Below, in pieces: positions 1 to 12,329 of a stretch of DNA of 64,000 bases. The position numbers and the translations under genes were made by a program. Every line of letters starts with the position of its first letter. The first letter of the stretch is position 1. Source of the stretch: Benincasa hispida (Eukaryota > Streptophyta > Magnoliopsida > Cucurbitales > Cucurbitaceae); NCBI RefSeq assembly GCF_009727055.1, contig NC_052351.1, positions 4,978,454-5,042,453 on the forward strand, given 5' to 3'. Below the pieces are notes generated by a model that was given only the letters and a program-made list of their open reading frames with translations, had not been told where the DNA came from and made no database searches.

Positions 1-1472
1 CTGGAAACTCAGCTATACAAGATGAAATTCACTCATTCCCCAAAGCAAGGGTAAGTAGATAGATTGCTCCCTTAAGGGCTAATTTTGGGGTTTGAACGAT
101 GTGGTGCCACATACCTTCTCATGGCTCGTGAGGTTCCACTCATAGTAGAACTATGATGTATTGTTCATTAGAGGGATCAGGTAAGGAGTTGAATGTAACT
201 ATAGGGGAAAAACGGTAAATTGGCCCAACTGTACTTACAAGCATCTGTGAAGGGTTATCGTACTATTGACTAGTTATATTCGATGGGCAAAAAATTATAT
301 CTGTGATGAGAAGAGTGCAGTTGTCGGTCTTTAACGGAGTGCCCGACAGTTACGGATGGTGGATCTCGTGGCTAAAGAGTTTAGCCAGCTATTCACGTAC
401 TGTTGAAGGTTCAAGCTAGAGGTTCAGAAGGTCCCCTTGGTAGCTCAATGTATTCAAGTTAGGAATCAGGTTTTGGGTCAGTTTGAAGTGTTCAAATTGA
501 CAAGAGGGAATTTGATTATATATGATATGATTAAACTGGTTCGATTATATATGATATAGTTGACATGATGTATGAAACACATTAATTGGAGGAAAAAATG
601 ATATAAATACGATTTATATTAAATAAAGGAGAAAAGGGCTATGGTTTCAAACTATAGGTTATAAATATAATATGATAAGTTAGTTATTATATTTATTTAT
701 AATTAAAACAATTATGAGATAATTATTTGTGGTTTCTCTTTAACCATGCGTGAAAGTGGAAGATTTTATTCAGTTTTCATAACTGAAAAATAAAATGATG
801 TTTTCATTTTGGATGAGAATCATTGAATCGCTTCATATCAAGTATACTGCCTATCGTTAAGCTCACAAGAGCCTACACGACAACTTCAAGTGTTTGTCTA
901 AACGATCGTGTACACGCGCCATTATCTAAACGATCATGTAGCATTTTACTAAACGATCGTGTGGCTAGCGAGTTTCTCTAAACGATCAGACCTGTTTTAC
1001 TAAATGATCAAACACAAGTCTATACGATAGACACATTACTCTTCCACTTGCTTAATTCTTTGAGTGCGATCGCTGTTTCCTCCTTCCCTCTACCAAATCC
1101 AACAGAGCCCACACCTCCTGGATTCTCACTCTAATAATACCAAGGTCACTAAGTGGTGGTGTCCGAGAGGTTGCTTGTTCATGGAGAAGACTGCTTGTGT
1201 GCTAAGCGACAGCGAGAGATTTGGGAAGATGTTTGCAGTGACAACGAGAGGTTGCTGGTCTCAGTTTTTCACGAGAGCGAGAGAAAAACAGAAGAAACAT
1301 TCTTCAAAGGTATGTCTGTCATTCCTTTGTATTTAATTTATCATAGCATGTCGTAATTTGTTATGAAATGCATAACTTGTTCATATGATTGTTAATGCTT
1401 GTAATTCTGTCACAATGAATTTGGAACGATCTTGTTTCCACTCATAGTTTCTCTTTGATAAGAGTTCCTTCG
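1..1472 (+). mobile_element. Ty1/copia LTR, family 1 (3' part, cut by window edge)
   Basis: The sequence aligns by eye with 6427-7903 and with the 9570-10818 part of two other LTRs, sharing for example the block 'cccttaagggctaattttgggg'. It ends at 'agagttccttcg', where the other copies end in ttca, so the terminal CA has decayed. A splice-donor-like AAAG/GTATGT sits at 1307-1314. The first ~600 bp of this LTR lie outside the window. It resembles the LTR at 8959 more than the one at 5814, which matters for how the nested elements are paired. Confidence 0.85.
890..1035 (+). repeat. CTAAACGATCG minisatellite inside the copia LTR
   Basis: Six degenerate copies of a motif close to CTAAACGATCGTGTAG occur about every 25 bp. 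The core CGATCG is palindromic. The same motif recurs at the matching position of the other family-1 LTRs (7315-7505, 10435-10640, and reversed near 59940-60070), so it belongs to the LTR family. Confidence 0.8.
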
Positions 1473-3679
1473 ATTGGTGTATAGAATAACATTTACATTC
1501 TTGGTGGATGAAGCATGTCTACATTCTGTTTGAGTGTTAAATATGTTTGTGGATGTGGATTAATGGAGTTTTCTGGGATGGTTGCCTTTGGTTGTTGAAT
1601 TCTTTTACATTCAAAGCTAATTGTAAAGGCCTTTGTGTTTTTTGGGCATATTAACTTGCTATTGAGTTTGTAATTCAAAGTGTTTAAGTTAATGTGAGTC
1701 GTTCATGATGAAGCTTCAAGGCAAGGAGTTGCATGTTACTTCGAGGAAGAAGAAGACCAATCGTTGGCCAGATTGTTAAACGATGGGGTAAGCGATCGTT
1801 GAGTATGGGATACTCGACAGCAAGGTGAATGTGCGTGCACTAAACGATTGTGTAGTTTAGCAAGCGTCATCGCTTAGTCACTGACTACACGATCGCGTAG
1901 TAAACGTTACTTAAGTGCTTGCTTTATGATCGTTTAGACAATCGTGCTTCACAGCAACGTCGTCATCTAAACGATTGTTTAGACTTGCGCGTTTAATATT
2001 AGTGTGCTAAACGATCAAGTAGCCTCATGCTTTATCACAATGTAAATGGTACTTGATCGTAGCTAAGCGATCGTGGATACTCGACCAGTTTACTAAACAA
2101 TTAGGGAGGCTTCGCCTGGACAGTTTAAGACTCGGTTCGCCTGTAAACCGGTTTGCTCGATGGATTAATGTAATAGATAAAATTTAATTTTTGATTTTTA
2201 AGGCTAAATCATCCCAGTCTATTAGTCTGTGATGAATGTACATAAGGTGTATGTTTGATTATATGTCATATGGTATGCCATATAGTTGAAATCCCACCTT
2301 AGGTTATACATTGGTCATGTATCATCTCTTATTGTAAGTGTTATAATATGGTAGTTTGCATGATTTAAATTATATAAGAGCATGCTCATGCATCATATAA
2401 TATAGTTATATTTATGCATGCATTAAGCATAGACATGCATCATCTTTATATTATAAGTGTTATAGTATAAGGGTGTATGGAAGCATGTTTTCTTAGTTCA
2501 TTACCAAGTATATAAGAGTTATATATAGTAATGAATGGACATTGCATGAAGCATGACACATAGGTTGAATTTATAAGAGTTATAAATACTTAGTTGTGCA
2601 TGGCAATGGGAATGGATTTTGGTTGTTTATTTTATAAGTGTTATAAGGGAAATTAGAACTAAAATCTATAAGAGAGACATATATGCGAACTTAGGCTTGA
2701 ATCATGGTTTTAAAAGAGTTTTAAAACTTGGTGGAGATAGACCTAAGATCACGGTTTTAATGAGATTACAACCTAAAGTTTAATCTTTTAATCAGTTTAA
2801 TAGGATTAAATTGACTAATAGAAGATTAAATATGTAGCAAATCTATCTACAAGAGACCTTTTGTCTAAGGCAGGTTCTGTCTATGCTGGGGTAAGCTGAC
2901 AGAAACGGAACACCCCTACCTGGGAACCTACCTTAGAAAGGTGAATTAGATAGATTTGATGCATGCATGCAAATTTGAGGATAGTCCATTAAAGTGTTTA
3001 ATGGGACTTGACTTGAACTTGTTTAATTTCAAAGACAAGAGTTGTTTTTTAGCAAATTAAACTGACTTAAATAAAATCAATAGCTGAATTGTCTAAGTTA
3101 ATAAACCCCTAGGTAGAACATTTAATGGGAGGCATTTGGGGTATATGATACTTCACTTAAACCTTTTCACGTTTTTCCCTTTATGTTCACACCATGAGAT
3201 CTATCCTCGGCCTCGTGGCACCCTGTGAGTATCCCCCTAAAGGATGGTGTTTGGGTAGGTCAATATCAAGGTGTATGGAAAGAATGTTCATAGTAAGTGG
3301 GAGTGGGACGTGCGATAGCATATCCCACGGTCTCTTTTATTAGGTTGGATAACGTTTCTGTGTATTGCCTCAAGGCACTCTGGGAGTGTCCCCCTATAGG
3401 ATGGCAGTTTTGCATGAATCTTTATCTAATCTCCTGTATAGAATAAGGTCGCTTTAGTCTATTGTCCTAATCTTCTTTTTCCCTACGGTAGAAGCATCAG
3501 GGCGGGACTCTAGGGCAAAAAATGATGGGATACACTTATGCGAAATCTTTAAAGGTTATCAGTTATGGACCAAAAAATGGTGAATGTTAGGGTCAATTAC
3601 AAGAGTTGTTTTTCCCTAATGGTTAAGAGTGTCTCATCCCAGTGAAGAGGCATCTAATCACCCCATCAGTGACTTTTAT
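1473..3679 (+). other. Copia leader/internal region without coding capacity
   Basis: This 2.2-kb stretch between the LTR and the pol remnant has no gag-like frame. A degenerate match to a tRNA-Met primer-binding site (ttggtgtatagaa) follows the LTR at about 1474. A second cluster of CGATCG motifs lies at 1770-2100. Between 2330 and 2650 a short TATAAG(T/A)GTTATA word recurs many times. The segment 3170-3440 carries two similar 'ggcaccctgtgagtatcccc' type blocks. It may be the untranslated leader of a non-autonomous derivative or the remains of other insertions; I cannot tell which. Confidence 0.45.
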
Positions 3680-5813
3680 CTTGCCTCGTTGGGGCATCAT
3701 TGTAAAATAGATGTCTTTTCACTTAGGGTACATGGAAACTATTTTGAGGTTAATCCTAAGAAGTTGGAACCACGGTCGAGGTTATGCCTCTTTGTAGGCT
3801 ACCCCAAAGGTACACGAAGGGGTTAGTTTTATGATCCGACGAAAAATAGGGTGTTTGTTTTAACGAATGCTACTTTCCTGGAGAAGGATCATATAAGGGA
3901 GCACAGTCCACGAAGTAAAGTCGTGTTGCGTGAGCGTTCCAATGAAACTACTGAAACTTCAACAAGAGTTGTTGAAGAGCCTGTTTCATCAGCAAAAGTT
4001 GTTGATGGGAGTTCATCTAGTAGGTCGGTTCCACCTCAAGATTTGAGGGAACCTCAACGTAGTAGGAGGGTTGCGAACCCGCCTGTCCGTTATCTAGGTT
4101 TCACAGAAATCCTTGCTATGGTAGCAGATGGTGACGTTGAGGATCCGTTGTCTTATCAAAAGAAAATGGGGGATGTAGAACGAGATGAATGGGTCAAGGT
4201 CATGGATCTCGAGATGGAGTCGATGTACTTCAACTCGGTATGGGATCTTGTAGATCAGCCTGAGGCGATAAGACCTATAGGTTGTAAATGGATCTACAAA
4301 CGCAAATGGGGTGCTGATAGGAAGGTACAGACCTTCAAGGCTCGACTTGTGGCAAAGGGTTATACCCAAGTAGATGGTGTCGACTATGAGGAGACTTTCT
4401 CACCTGTTGCCATGTTAAAGTCGATCTGCATCCTCTTGTCCATTGCAGCTTATTATAATTATATGATCTGGAAAATGGATGTCAGACGGCCTTTCTGAAT
4501 GGCAATCTTAAATATACCATTTACATGGTGCAATCCAAGGAATTCATAGCCCAAGGTCAAGAGCAAAAGGTTTGCAAGCCGAATTGGTCCAATTATGGGC
4601 TGAAACAGGCGTCTTGATCTTGGAACATACGGTTTGATACAGTGATCAAGTCGTATGGCTTTGACCAGAACGTTGATGAACCTTATGTCTACAAGAAGAT
4701 CATCAACGCTTCAGTAGTCTTCTTAGTGTTGTACGTAGACAATATACTACTCAATGGGAATGATGTAGGTCTATTGACTGCAGTTAAGAACTAGCTAGCG
4801 ACCCAATTTCAAATGAAAGATTTGGGAGAGGCTCAGTTTGTTCTAGGTATATAGATCTTTGGGGATCGTAAGAAAAAAGTGCTAGCATTGTCTCAGGCAT
4901 CGTACATTGACAAGATGTTGCTCAAGTACTCGATGTAGGACTCCAAGAGGGGCCTACTGCCGTTCTGGCATGGGGTCACTTTGCCTAGGGACATGTGTTC
5001 TAAGACGCCTTAATAGGTTGAGGAGATGACACAGGTCCTATATGCGTCTGTCGTTGGCAGTTTAATGTACGCGATGTTTTGTACTCGTCCAGATATCTGC
5101 TATGTTGTGGGCATAGTCAGTAGGTATCAATCTAACCTAGGCCAGAGTCACTAGACCGTAGTGAAGAACATCCTTAAGTATCTTCGGAGAATGATGGACT
5201 ACATGCTCATGTATGGATCAAGGGATTTGATCCTTACTGGATACACAATTCTGACTTTCAGACCTGATAAAGGACTCTGCAGTCCACATCAGGGTCAATC
5301 CTTACTCTTACGGAGGAGCTGTAGTGTGGCGAAGCACTAAGCAGCTATGCACATCGATTCCACTATGGAGGGCGGAGTACGTAGCGGCTTGCGAAGCTGC
5401 TAAGGAGGTCGTTTGGCTCAGAAAAGTTCTTGATAGAACTGGAAGTTTTTCCGATATGTCTAGGCCTATTACCCTATATTATGATAATAGTGGGCAGTGG
5501 AAACTCCAAGAAGCTTGAGTCACAGGCGTAGACAAATACATAGAGTCGAAGTATCATCTGATCCGCGAGATAGTGCATCAAGGGGACATGATCGTCACAA
5601 AGTCGCTTCAGAGACAATGTTGCTGAAAGCCGTTTAAAGAGGTTCACATGTACAGTGTTTGAGGGTAACCTTCAGAGCATGGGTCTATAGGATCGCCCTC
5701 GGCTGGACTAGAGCAAGTGAGAGATTTTCTTGTGTTGGCTTTTATACCCTAGTTTATTGTTTTGTACTAGTTTCATGTACACCCCCACTTCGCTTTAGCG
5801 ACAAAGTGGAGAT
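3680..5813 (+). pseudogene. Copia pol remnant A (integrase end, RT, RNase H)
   Basis: This is broken Ty1/copia polyprotein. In order it shows the integrase C-terminal segment (NPKKLEPRSRLCLFVGYPK), a linker ending PQRSRRVANPPVRYLGFTE, RT from about 4140 (PIGCKWIYKRK, FKARLVAKGYTQ, YEETFSPVAMLKSI), the catalytic loop at about 4730, and RNase H from about 5270 (STMEGG, AACEAAKEVVWLRK). A frameshift at about 4487 breaks the MDVKTAFLNG-type motif. The loop reads YVDN instead of YVDD, and there are many stops (for example 4794, 4853 and 4936). It runs into a purine tract and then an LTR at 5814, so this is the 3' end of an element. RT motifs resemble the Angela/Tork side of copia (inference). It is not functional. 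Confidence 0.9.
5801..5813 (+). promoter_or_regulatory. Copia polypurine tract
   Basis: The purine-rich acaaagtggagat lies immediately 5' of the TGTTGG that starts the LTR. Equivalent tracts precede the LTRs at 8959 (aagtgggagat) and 23281 (aatgagagat). This is the expected plus-strand primer position. Confidence 0.75.
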
Positions 5814-7903
5814 TGTTGGGGTTGATGCCCTAAAGTTCCGTGTCCTGTAGTTTGTAAACAGTTTGTACGAACGCTTGTGTTGTATAATATAGGATATTTA
5901 CTTCACATATTGATTTTACTCAGTTGTATGTTTTAATTTGCTTTACCCAACCAATAAACATAAAATCCCTGGTTATCTGTATGTAACTTAAGCATGTATG
6001 TGGGTGACATACAAGTGGATCATGTCTTGAGTGATAACAAAAATGAACTGTAGTATATGGATATAAGAGGGAAACTTTATACTGGGAAACACTACGGATA
6101 TAGCCCGCTTTGTGGAATGGACACAAGTATTGGGACTTCACCACGATGGTCTGATCCTGATCATTCGTGTAGGGGATATGCGAGCGGGAGTGTCTACAAA
6201 GAGTTTTGTAATAAAGACCTGACCACGAAGTGTTAACGTCACATTTATAACACCGTTCATAGACAGAAGACTTCACTTCACTAGGATGACTATAGGTAAC
6301 ATGACCTCAAATCCTGAGTGAAGTTGGGAAACTCCTGCCATGTGAGGGCAGTCCTTTGCTTTGTATGGGTGCGAGTGGCCAGGTCGTTGATTCAAATCTA
6401 CCAATTTTTGAGGATTTGTCTAATTTAAAGCTACACAAGATGAATTCTTTACTGAGGCAGGGGCAAGTAGATAGATAGCTCCCTTAAAGGTTGATTCCAG
6501 GGCTTGAACGATGTGGCGCCACACACCTTCTCTTGGCCCGAGAGGTGTTCACACATAGGTGGACTATGTTGTATTATTCATTAGAGGAATAAGTGGTACT
6601 TAAGGAGTGAGATGTAATTACAGAGGCAAAATGGTTAATTGGTCCAATTGTACTTACGAGCATATGAAAAGGATCATCGTACTCATGATTGGTTATATCC
6701 GATGGACACAGAAATATATCCGTAGTAAGAAGAGTTCAGCTGTTGGTCTTTAGTGGAATGTCTGGCAGTTAATGGATGGTGGATCTCGTGGCTAAAGAGT
6801 TTAGTTAGCTATTCACGGACCGTTGGAGCTTCGAGCCACAGATCCATTAGGTCCCCTAGGTAGCTTGGATAAAGTCGAGAATCAGTGTTTGGGTCAGTTT
6901 GAAATGTTCAAATTGACAAGAGGGAGTCCGATTATATATGATATAATTGAACTAGTTAATCATATATGATATAATTGACTAAATGTATGAGATACATTAT
7001 TTTGGAGGAAATTAGATATAAATCTGATTTATATCAAGTGGAGGAGAAAGTACTATAGTAGATATGTGATATCAAACTATAGAGTAAGAATATAATATGA
7101 TTATATTCATTTATTATTAAATTGGTTAATTATGGGATAATTTGTTGACATATTCTCCTCAATTATGCGTTAGTGGGAGCAGCCATGTTCGGTTATGGTA
7201 ACTAAAGAATAAAATAAAAATTTGTTTCATTTTGCAAAAGTTTGAAAATTTGCAATCGGTGTGGAAACGTAAATGATCGCCTAGCTTGAGAGCCTATACA
7301 ATAGATTCTCATTGTCTAAACGATTGCCCATTTTCCCTAAACGATCGCTTAGCTTGCTGCATTTTCTAAACGATCGTATACCTATTACTAAACGATCGCT
7401 TAGTAAAACCTACATGATCGTATAGCTTTGTCTAAATGATAAGCATCCCTACTATACGATAGCTATCCTCATCTCTCTCACTTGCTTATCGTCTACACGA
7501 TCAGCTTTTTCTCCTACCTCTACCAAATTCACCAAAGACTACACTTTGGATTCTCATTCCGAGAATACTAAGGGCTCCAACTGGTGGTGTTGTCCCCGCT
7601 GCTTACTTGTTCGTGTTTGTTCGTTTGTTGCCATTCGTGTAGACGATCGTGCTGCCAAAGCCGACTGATTTGCTGGGCGATAGAGATCGTAGAAGTTCAT
7701 CCACTGCATTTGAGTTCGAGATTGAAGAGAGTCTTCAACTGGTATGAGAATTCATTCCTTTGTACTTTATTTATCAAATCATGTCGTTAATTGGTGTTAA
7801 TTTACATAACTATACGTTAGAATGTATGTGTTATATTTCAGTCATGATGAAATCGAAAAGATCCGAGTGCGCTTATGGATACTCTTTGTTAAGAGTTCCT
7901 TCA
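5814..7903 (+). mobile_element. Full copia LTR, family 1 (2090 bp)
   Basis: It starts TGTTGGGGTTGATGCC directly after a polypurine tract and ends GTTCCTTCA, giving TG...CA termini. It is the 3' LTR of pol remnant A. The next base after the end begins reverse-transcriptase coding sequence (tatgtagatgat, YVDD) of another copy, so the LTR abuts the middle of a second element's RT. A CGATCG minisatellite lies at 7315-7505. It is more diverged from the LTRs at 1 and 8959 than those are from each other. Confidence 0.9.
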
Positions 7904-8958
7904 GTATGTAGATGATATCCTACTCATTGAAAATGATGTAGGCCTACTAACATCGGTTAAGAACTGGCTAGTGACCTAATTCCAAATGAAAGATTTGGGA
8001 GAGGCTCGATTTGTTCTTGGTATTCAGATCTTTTGGGATCGGAAGAACAAAGTGTTAGCGCAGTCACAGGCATCGTACATTGACAATATGTTGTTCAAGT
8101 ACTCGATGCAGAACTCCAAAAGGGGCCTACTGCCTTTCAGGCATGGAGTTACATTGTCTAAGGAAATGTGTCCTAAGACACCTCTAGAGGTTGAGGAGAT
8201 GAGACGGGTCTTGTATGCATCTGTCGTTGGCAGTTTGATGTATGCAATGTTGTGCACTAGACTGGACATTTGTTATGCTGTGGGGATTATCAGTAGATCT
8301 TAGTCTAATTTAGGACATTGTCACTGAACCGCCATCAAGAATATCCTTAAATATCTTTGGAGAACGAAGGACTACATGCTCGTGTATAGATATAAAGATT
8401 TGATCTTTACTGGATGCACGGACTCTGACTTTCAGACTGATAAGGATTCTTGGAAATCCACTTCAGGCTCAATGTTCACTCTTAGCGGATGGGTTGTAGT
8501 GTGGTGAAGCACTAAGTAAGGTTGCATCGCCGACTCCATGATGGAGGCCAAGTATGTAGCGGCTTATGAAGCTGCTAAGGAGGTCGTTTGGCTCAGGAAG
8601 TTCCTGACTAACTGAAAGTTGTTCCAGCCATGTCTAGGCCAATCACCTTCTATTTTTATAATAGTGGTGTTGTGGCAAACTCCAGGGAGCCTAGAAGTCA
8701 CAAGCACGACAAACATATAGAGCGGAAGTATCATCTCATCCGTGAGATAGTGCTTCAGAGCACAACATTGCTGACCCATTTACAAAGGCTCTCATGGCTA
8801 CAATTTTTTAGGGTCACCTTCAAAGCATGGGTCTACGGGACCGCCCACAGCTATACTAGGGCAAATGGGAGATTTTTATACTAGGCCTTAGTGCCCTAGT
8901 TTATTGTTTTGTACTTGTTGTTATGAACACCCTACTCGCTTTAGAACAAGTGGGAGAT
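7904..8958 (+). pseudogene. Copia pol remnant B (RT YVDD to RNase H)
   Basis: Coding similarity begins exactly at the RT catalytic loop (YVDDILLIENDVG). It continues with QMKDLGEARFVLGIQIFWDR, SQASYIDNMLFKYSMQNSK, GVTLSKEMCPKTP and VGSLMYAMLCTRLDICYAVG, then RNase H fragments (STSGSMFTL, MEAKYVAAYEAAKEVVWLRK). There are stops at 7978 and 8302 and several frame changes after 8440. The 5' half of this pol is absent here. The abrupt start after an LTR terminus suggests another element jumped into this RT gene. It ends in a polypurine tract before the LTR at 8959. Confidence 0.88.
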
Positions 8959-10818
8959 TGTTGAGGTTGATGCCCTAAACTCTCGTTGGGTCATATAGTT
9001 TGTAAACACTTGTATTGAACAAACGCTTGTGATGTAATAATATGAGATATTTTATTCACCGTTTTCTGTGAAAAATGAGATGTTTTATTTGCTTTACCAC
9101 AAACCAATAAATTGAGATCCATGGTTGTCGTTGTAACTTAAGCATGTATGTGGAGACATACAAGTGAATTATGCCTTAAGTGATAACCAAAATGGTCTGT
9201 AGTATATGGATATAGAAGGGAAACCTTATCCTGGTGACACTACGGATGCGACCCACTTTGTAGATTGTTACAAGTGTTGTGACGTGCTACAGATGGTCTG
9301 ATCCTGATCATTCATGTGGAGACATGCGAGCGGAGGCATCCTATACAAAGGAGCTTGTATAAGACCAGACCACGAAGTGTATAGTCTCGTTATATAACAC
9401 CGTTCATGACACAGACTTCACTTCACTAGGATGGCCATAAGTAACATGACCTTAATTTTGAATGAGTTGGGAACTTTTGCCTTTGAGGGTGGTCCTTTGA
9501 TTTGCATGGGTGCAAGTGGCGAGATCGCCAACTTAAACCTACCACTTTGGGGATTCGTTTGATTGGGGAGTTGGGAACTCAACTACACAAGATGGAATTC
9601 ACCCATTCCCTGAAGTAGGGATAAGTAGATAGATTTCTCCCTTAAGGGTTGATTCTGGGGCTTGAACAATGTGGCGTCACACACCTTCTCATCGCCCGAG
9701 AGGTGTCCACTCATAGTAGGACTATGACGTATTGTTCATTGGAGTGATTAGTGGTACTTAAAGAGTTAAATGTAACTACAGGGGAAAAAAAGGTAAATTC
9801 ACCCAGCTGTACTTATGAGCATTTGTCAAGGATTATCGTACTATCGACTGGGTATATCCAATGGACACAGAAATATATCTTTGGTGAGAAAAGTGCAGCT
9901 ATCGGCCTTTAGTGGAGTGTCCGACAGTTAACGGATGGTGGATCTCATGGCTAAAGAGTTTAGCTAGCTATCACGTACCGTTGGAGCTTCAAGCTACAGG
10001 TCCAGAAGTTTCCCTTGGTAGCTCAATGGATTCAAGTTGAGAATCAGTTTTTTGGTCAGTTTGAAGTGTTCAAAATGACAAGAGGGAGTTTGATTATATA
10101 TGATATGATCAAACTGGTTCAATTATATATGATATAGTTGACATGATATATGAGATACATTAATTGGAGAAAAATCATATAAATACGATTTATATCAAGT
10201 AAAGGAGAAAAGGACTATGGTTTCAAACTATAGGTTACAAATATAATATGGTAAGTTAGTTATTATATTTATTTATAATTAAAACAATTATGAGATAATT
10301 GTTGGTGGTTTCTCCTTAACCGTGCGTGAAAGTGGGAGGTTGTATTCAATTTTCATAACTGAAGGATAAAATGAAAAGTATTTTCATTTTGGATGAGAAT
10401 CGTTGAATCGCTTCATATCAAGTACACTGTCCATCGTTTAGCTCACAAGAGCCTACACGATAACTTCATGTGTTTGACTAAACAATGCGATCGCTATTTT
10501 ACTAAACGATCACTTAGCATTTTACTAAACAGTGCCATTATCTAAATGATCACGTAGCATTTTACTAAACGATCGCGTGACTAGCGAGTTTCTCTAAACG
10601 ATCGTGCATATTTTCTAAACGATCAAGCACAAGTCTATACAATATACACATTACTCTCCCACTTGCTTGGTCATTCAATGCGATCGCTATTTTCTCCTTT
10701 CCTCTACTAAATCCAACAGAGCCCACATCTCTGGGATTCTCACTCCGAGAACCAAGTTCACTAAGTGGTGGTATCCAAAAGGCTGCTTGTTCGTGGAGAA
10801 GACTGTTGGTGTTCTAAG
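8959..10818 (+). mobile_element. Copia LTR, family 1 (3' end lost to a gypsy insertion)
   Basis: It begins TGTTGAGGTTGATGCC after the tract aagtgggagat, so it is the 3' LTR of remnant B. It parallels 1-1472 closely (ACTGGTT, TTATATATGATATAGTTGACATGAT, AACCGTGCGTGAAAGTGGG blocks). It is cut at 10818 in the sequence matching position 1206 of the first copy, where a Ty3/gypsy LTR starts. The rest of the LTR is not found downstream. Confidence 0.88.
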
Positions 10819-11320
10819 TGTCATGGTCATGCTTGTCCAAGGCCTGTTGCCCATAATTGCATGCCCAATCCTACCCCATTTTATCATGTTTTCATGTTAT
10901 GTATTGCATTAGTTAAGTTAGTTTGCTTTCCTTGTATTTTTTGTTGTAAGTGGCCACTCTCCCTTTTGCATATGCAAGGGTGCCAGTTGGCTTTTTCTTC
11001 AGAATGCACTATATGGGGATAAGACTAACCATCACTTCCCCATATTCGAAGTAGTAAATTATAAAGTCGTTGTTGTTGCTCATTGCTTTCTAGCCTACTA
11101 CAGTATTTCTCTTCTCTACTCATGCAATAAAAAATGCTTGCGAAAACCTTTTTCTCCAAACCCATTTTCTAAAATCGTTTTCTCTAAAATGGCAGTGGAG
11201 GTTGCGAAAGGCACTCGGTGTGCTATCGGCATTCCGTATTCAGATTGGTTGACTTCTTCATGAGTGGAAACAAGTGCCACACAATCTCTAAGAGAAGCTT
11301 CCAAAAGTACGATTGTAACA
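10819..11320 (+). mobile_element. Ty3/gypsy 5' LTR
   Basis: The boundary is drawn from the loss of copia LTR similarity at 10818 and from a tRNA-type primer-binding site just after 11320. The segment starts TGTCATGG and ends GTAACA, giving TG...CA ends and about 502 bp. It is followed by a gag-like frame. No second copy lies in the window, so the element is truncated at its 3' side. Confidence 0.7.
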
Positions 11321-11322
11321 GT

Positions 11323-11334
11323 TGGTATTAGAGC
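11323..11334 (+). promoter_or_regulatory. Gypsy primer-binding site
   Basis: TGGTATTAGAGC is 11/12 identical to the tRNA-iMet-complementary TGGTATCAGAGC used by many plant LTR retrotransposons. It begins 2 bp after the proposed LTR end. Confidence 0.8.
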
Positions 11335-11367
11335 TAAGTCGGTTCACAGAGGGAAAAATCAGCAAAT

Positions 11368-12190
11368 ATGCCAGCGACAAAGAACTTGAACAAGTCCCAT
11401 TTGGACAGGCTGGTAAGATGGAAGAGAAAATGCTCTATTTGAGGGAAGTCTCTAATAGTATTCGTTTCTTGGAAACTCGATTGCAAGAAGTTGTCGAGAA
11501 AGCCGACGGAATTGATGCAGTAGTTGGCTGCCTAGACGGGTTACCCGTCAGAGAACTGATGATGAGGGTGGAGACCCTAGAGATAAAGGTTGCACAATCC
11601 AACAATTTTGAACGTAGGGATAGCTCAACGAATCTGTTGCCCACATATAGGAGCGCGTCGAAGAGTTAGACGCCTCACAGGAAGTAATAATTCGGATGGT
11701 AACTGATCTGTCAGAAGATTTTCGATCAGCCCTTGACGGCATTAGAGCCAAGATTGCAGATGTGAATACGAGGGTGAATCTCACCATTCGAGCTGTAGGA
11801 ACCCAGGTCCCATCTGGGGGGAGCAATTCAAGTGAGTAGGATAAAGATCTCAGAACCAAAACCCTTCTGTGGGGTGCGGGAAGCGAAGGCTTTAAAGAAC
11901 TTTATCTTCGACCTTGAGCAATATTTCAAGGCGACGAACACCATCACAGAGGAGTCGAAAGTCACACTAGCGACCATGCATCTAGCTAAAGATACAAAGC
12001 TATGGTGGAGATCATGATTTGCGAACATACAATAAGAGCATTGTACGATAGATACCTGGGATAAATTGAAACAATAACTTCGTTCACAGTTCTTTCCTGA
12101 GAATGTCGAGATTTTAGCTCGACAAAAAATCCAAGAGTTGAAACAAATGGGCAACATCTGGGAGATGTTAGCAATTTGCTTACATACAAG
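11368..12190 (+). pseudogene. Ty3/gypsy gag remnant
   Basis: The gag of the element whose LTR ends at 11320. The first ATG lies at 11368, but the frame shifts within about 40 bp into a helical segment (EKMLYLREVSNSIRFLETRLQ) and then VRELMMRVETLEIKVAQ, probably a coiled coil. After further breaks at 11640-11830 the gag core appears at 11832-12015 (EPKPFCGVREAKALKNFIF, LATMHLAKDTKLWW). More core follows to about 12170 (RSQFFPENVEILA, KIQELKQMGNI). Stops at 12016, 12031 and 12077 make it non-functional. No protease or RT follows, so the element was cut near 12190. Confidence 0.85.
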
Positions 12191-12329
12191 AAGGGTGTTG
12201 TACTTTATATTTACTAGATCTTGCAGTCTATTTATTAACTCTTTCGTGTGCGTATCTGAATGTTTACTCCACTTAGTATTATAAATATGCTTGAAAAAAT
12301 TGTTAATAACATATATAATATTACCGAGT
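12191..12329. other. Unassigned spacer
   Basis: This short AT-rich stretch lies between the truncated gypsy gag and the MULE transposase remnant. I see no gene or repeat signature in it. Confidence 0.4.

Noticed and set aside
890..1035. The regularly spaced CGATCG motifs as a CRISPR-like array
   Set aside because: Units are degenerate, spacers are not unique sequence of constant length, and the motif is part of a dispersed plant LTR.
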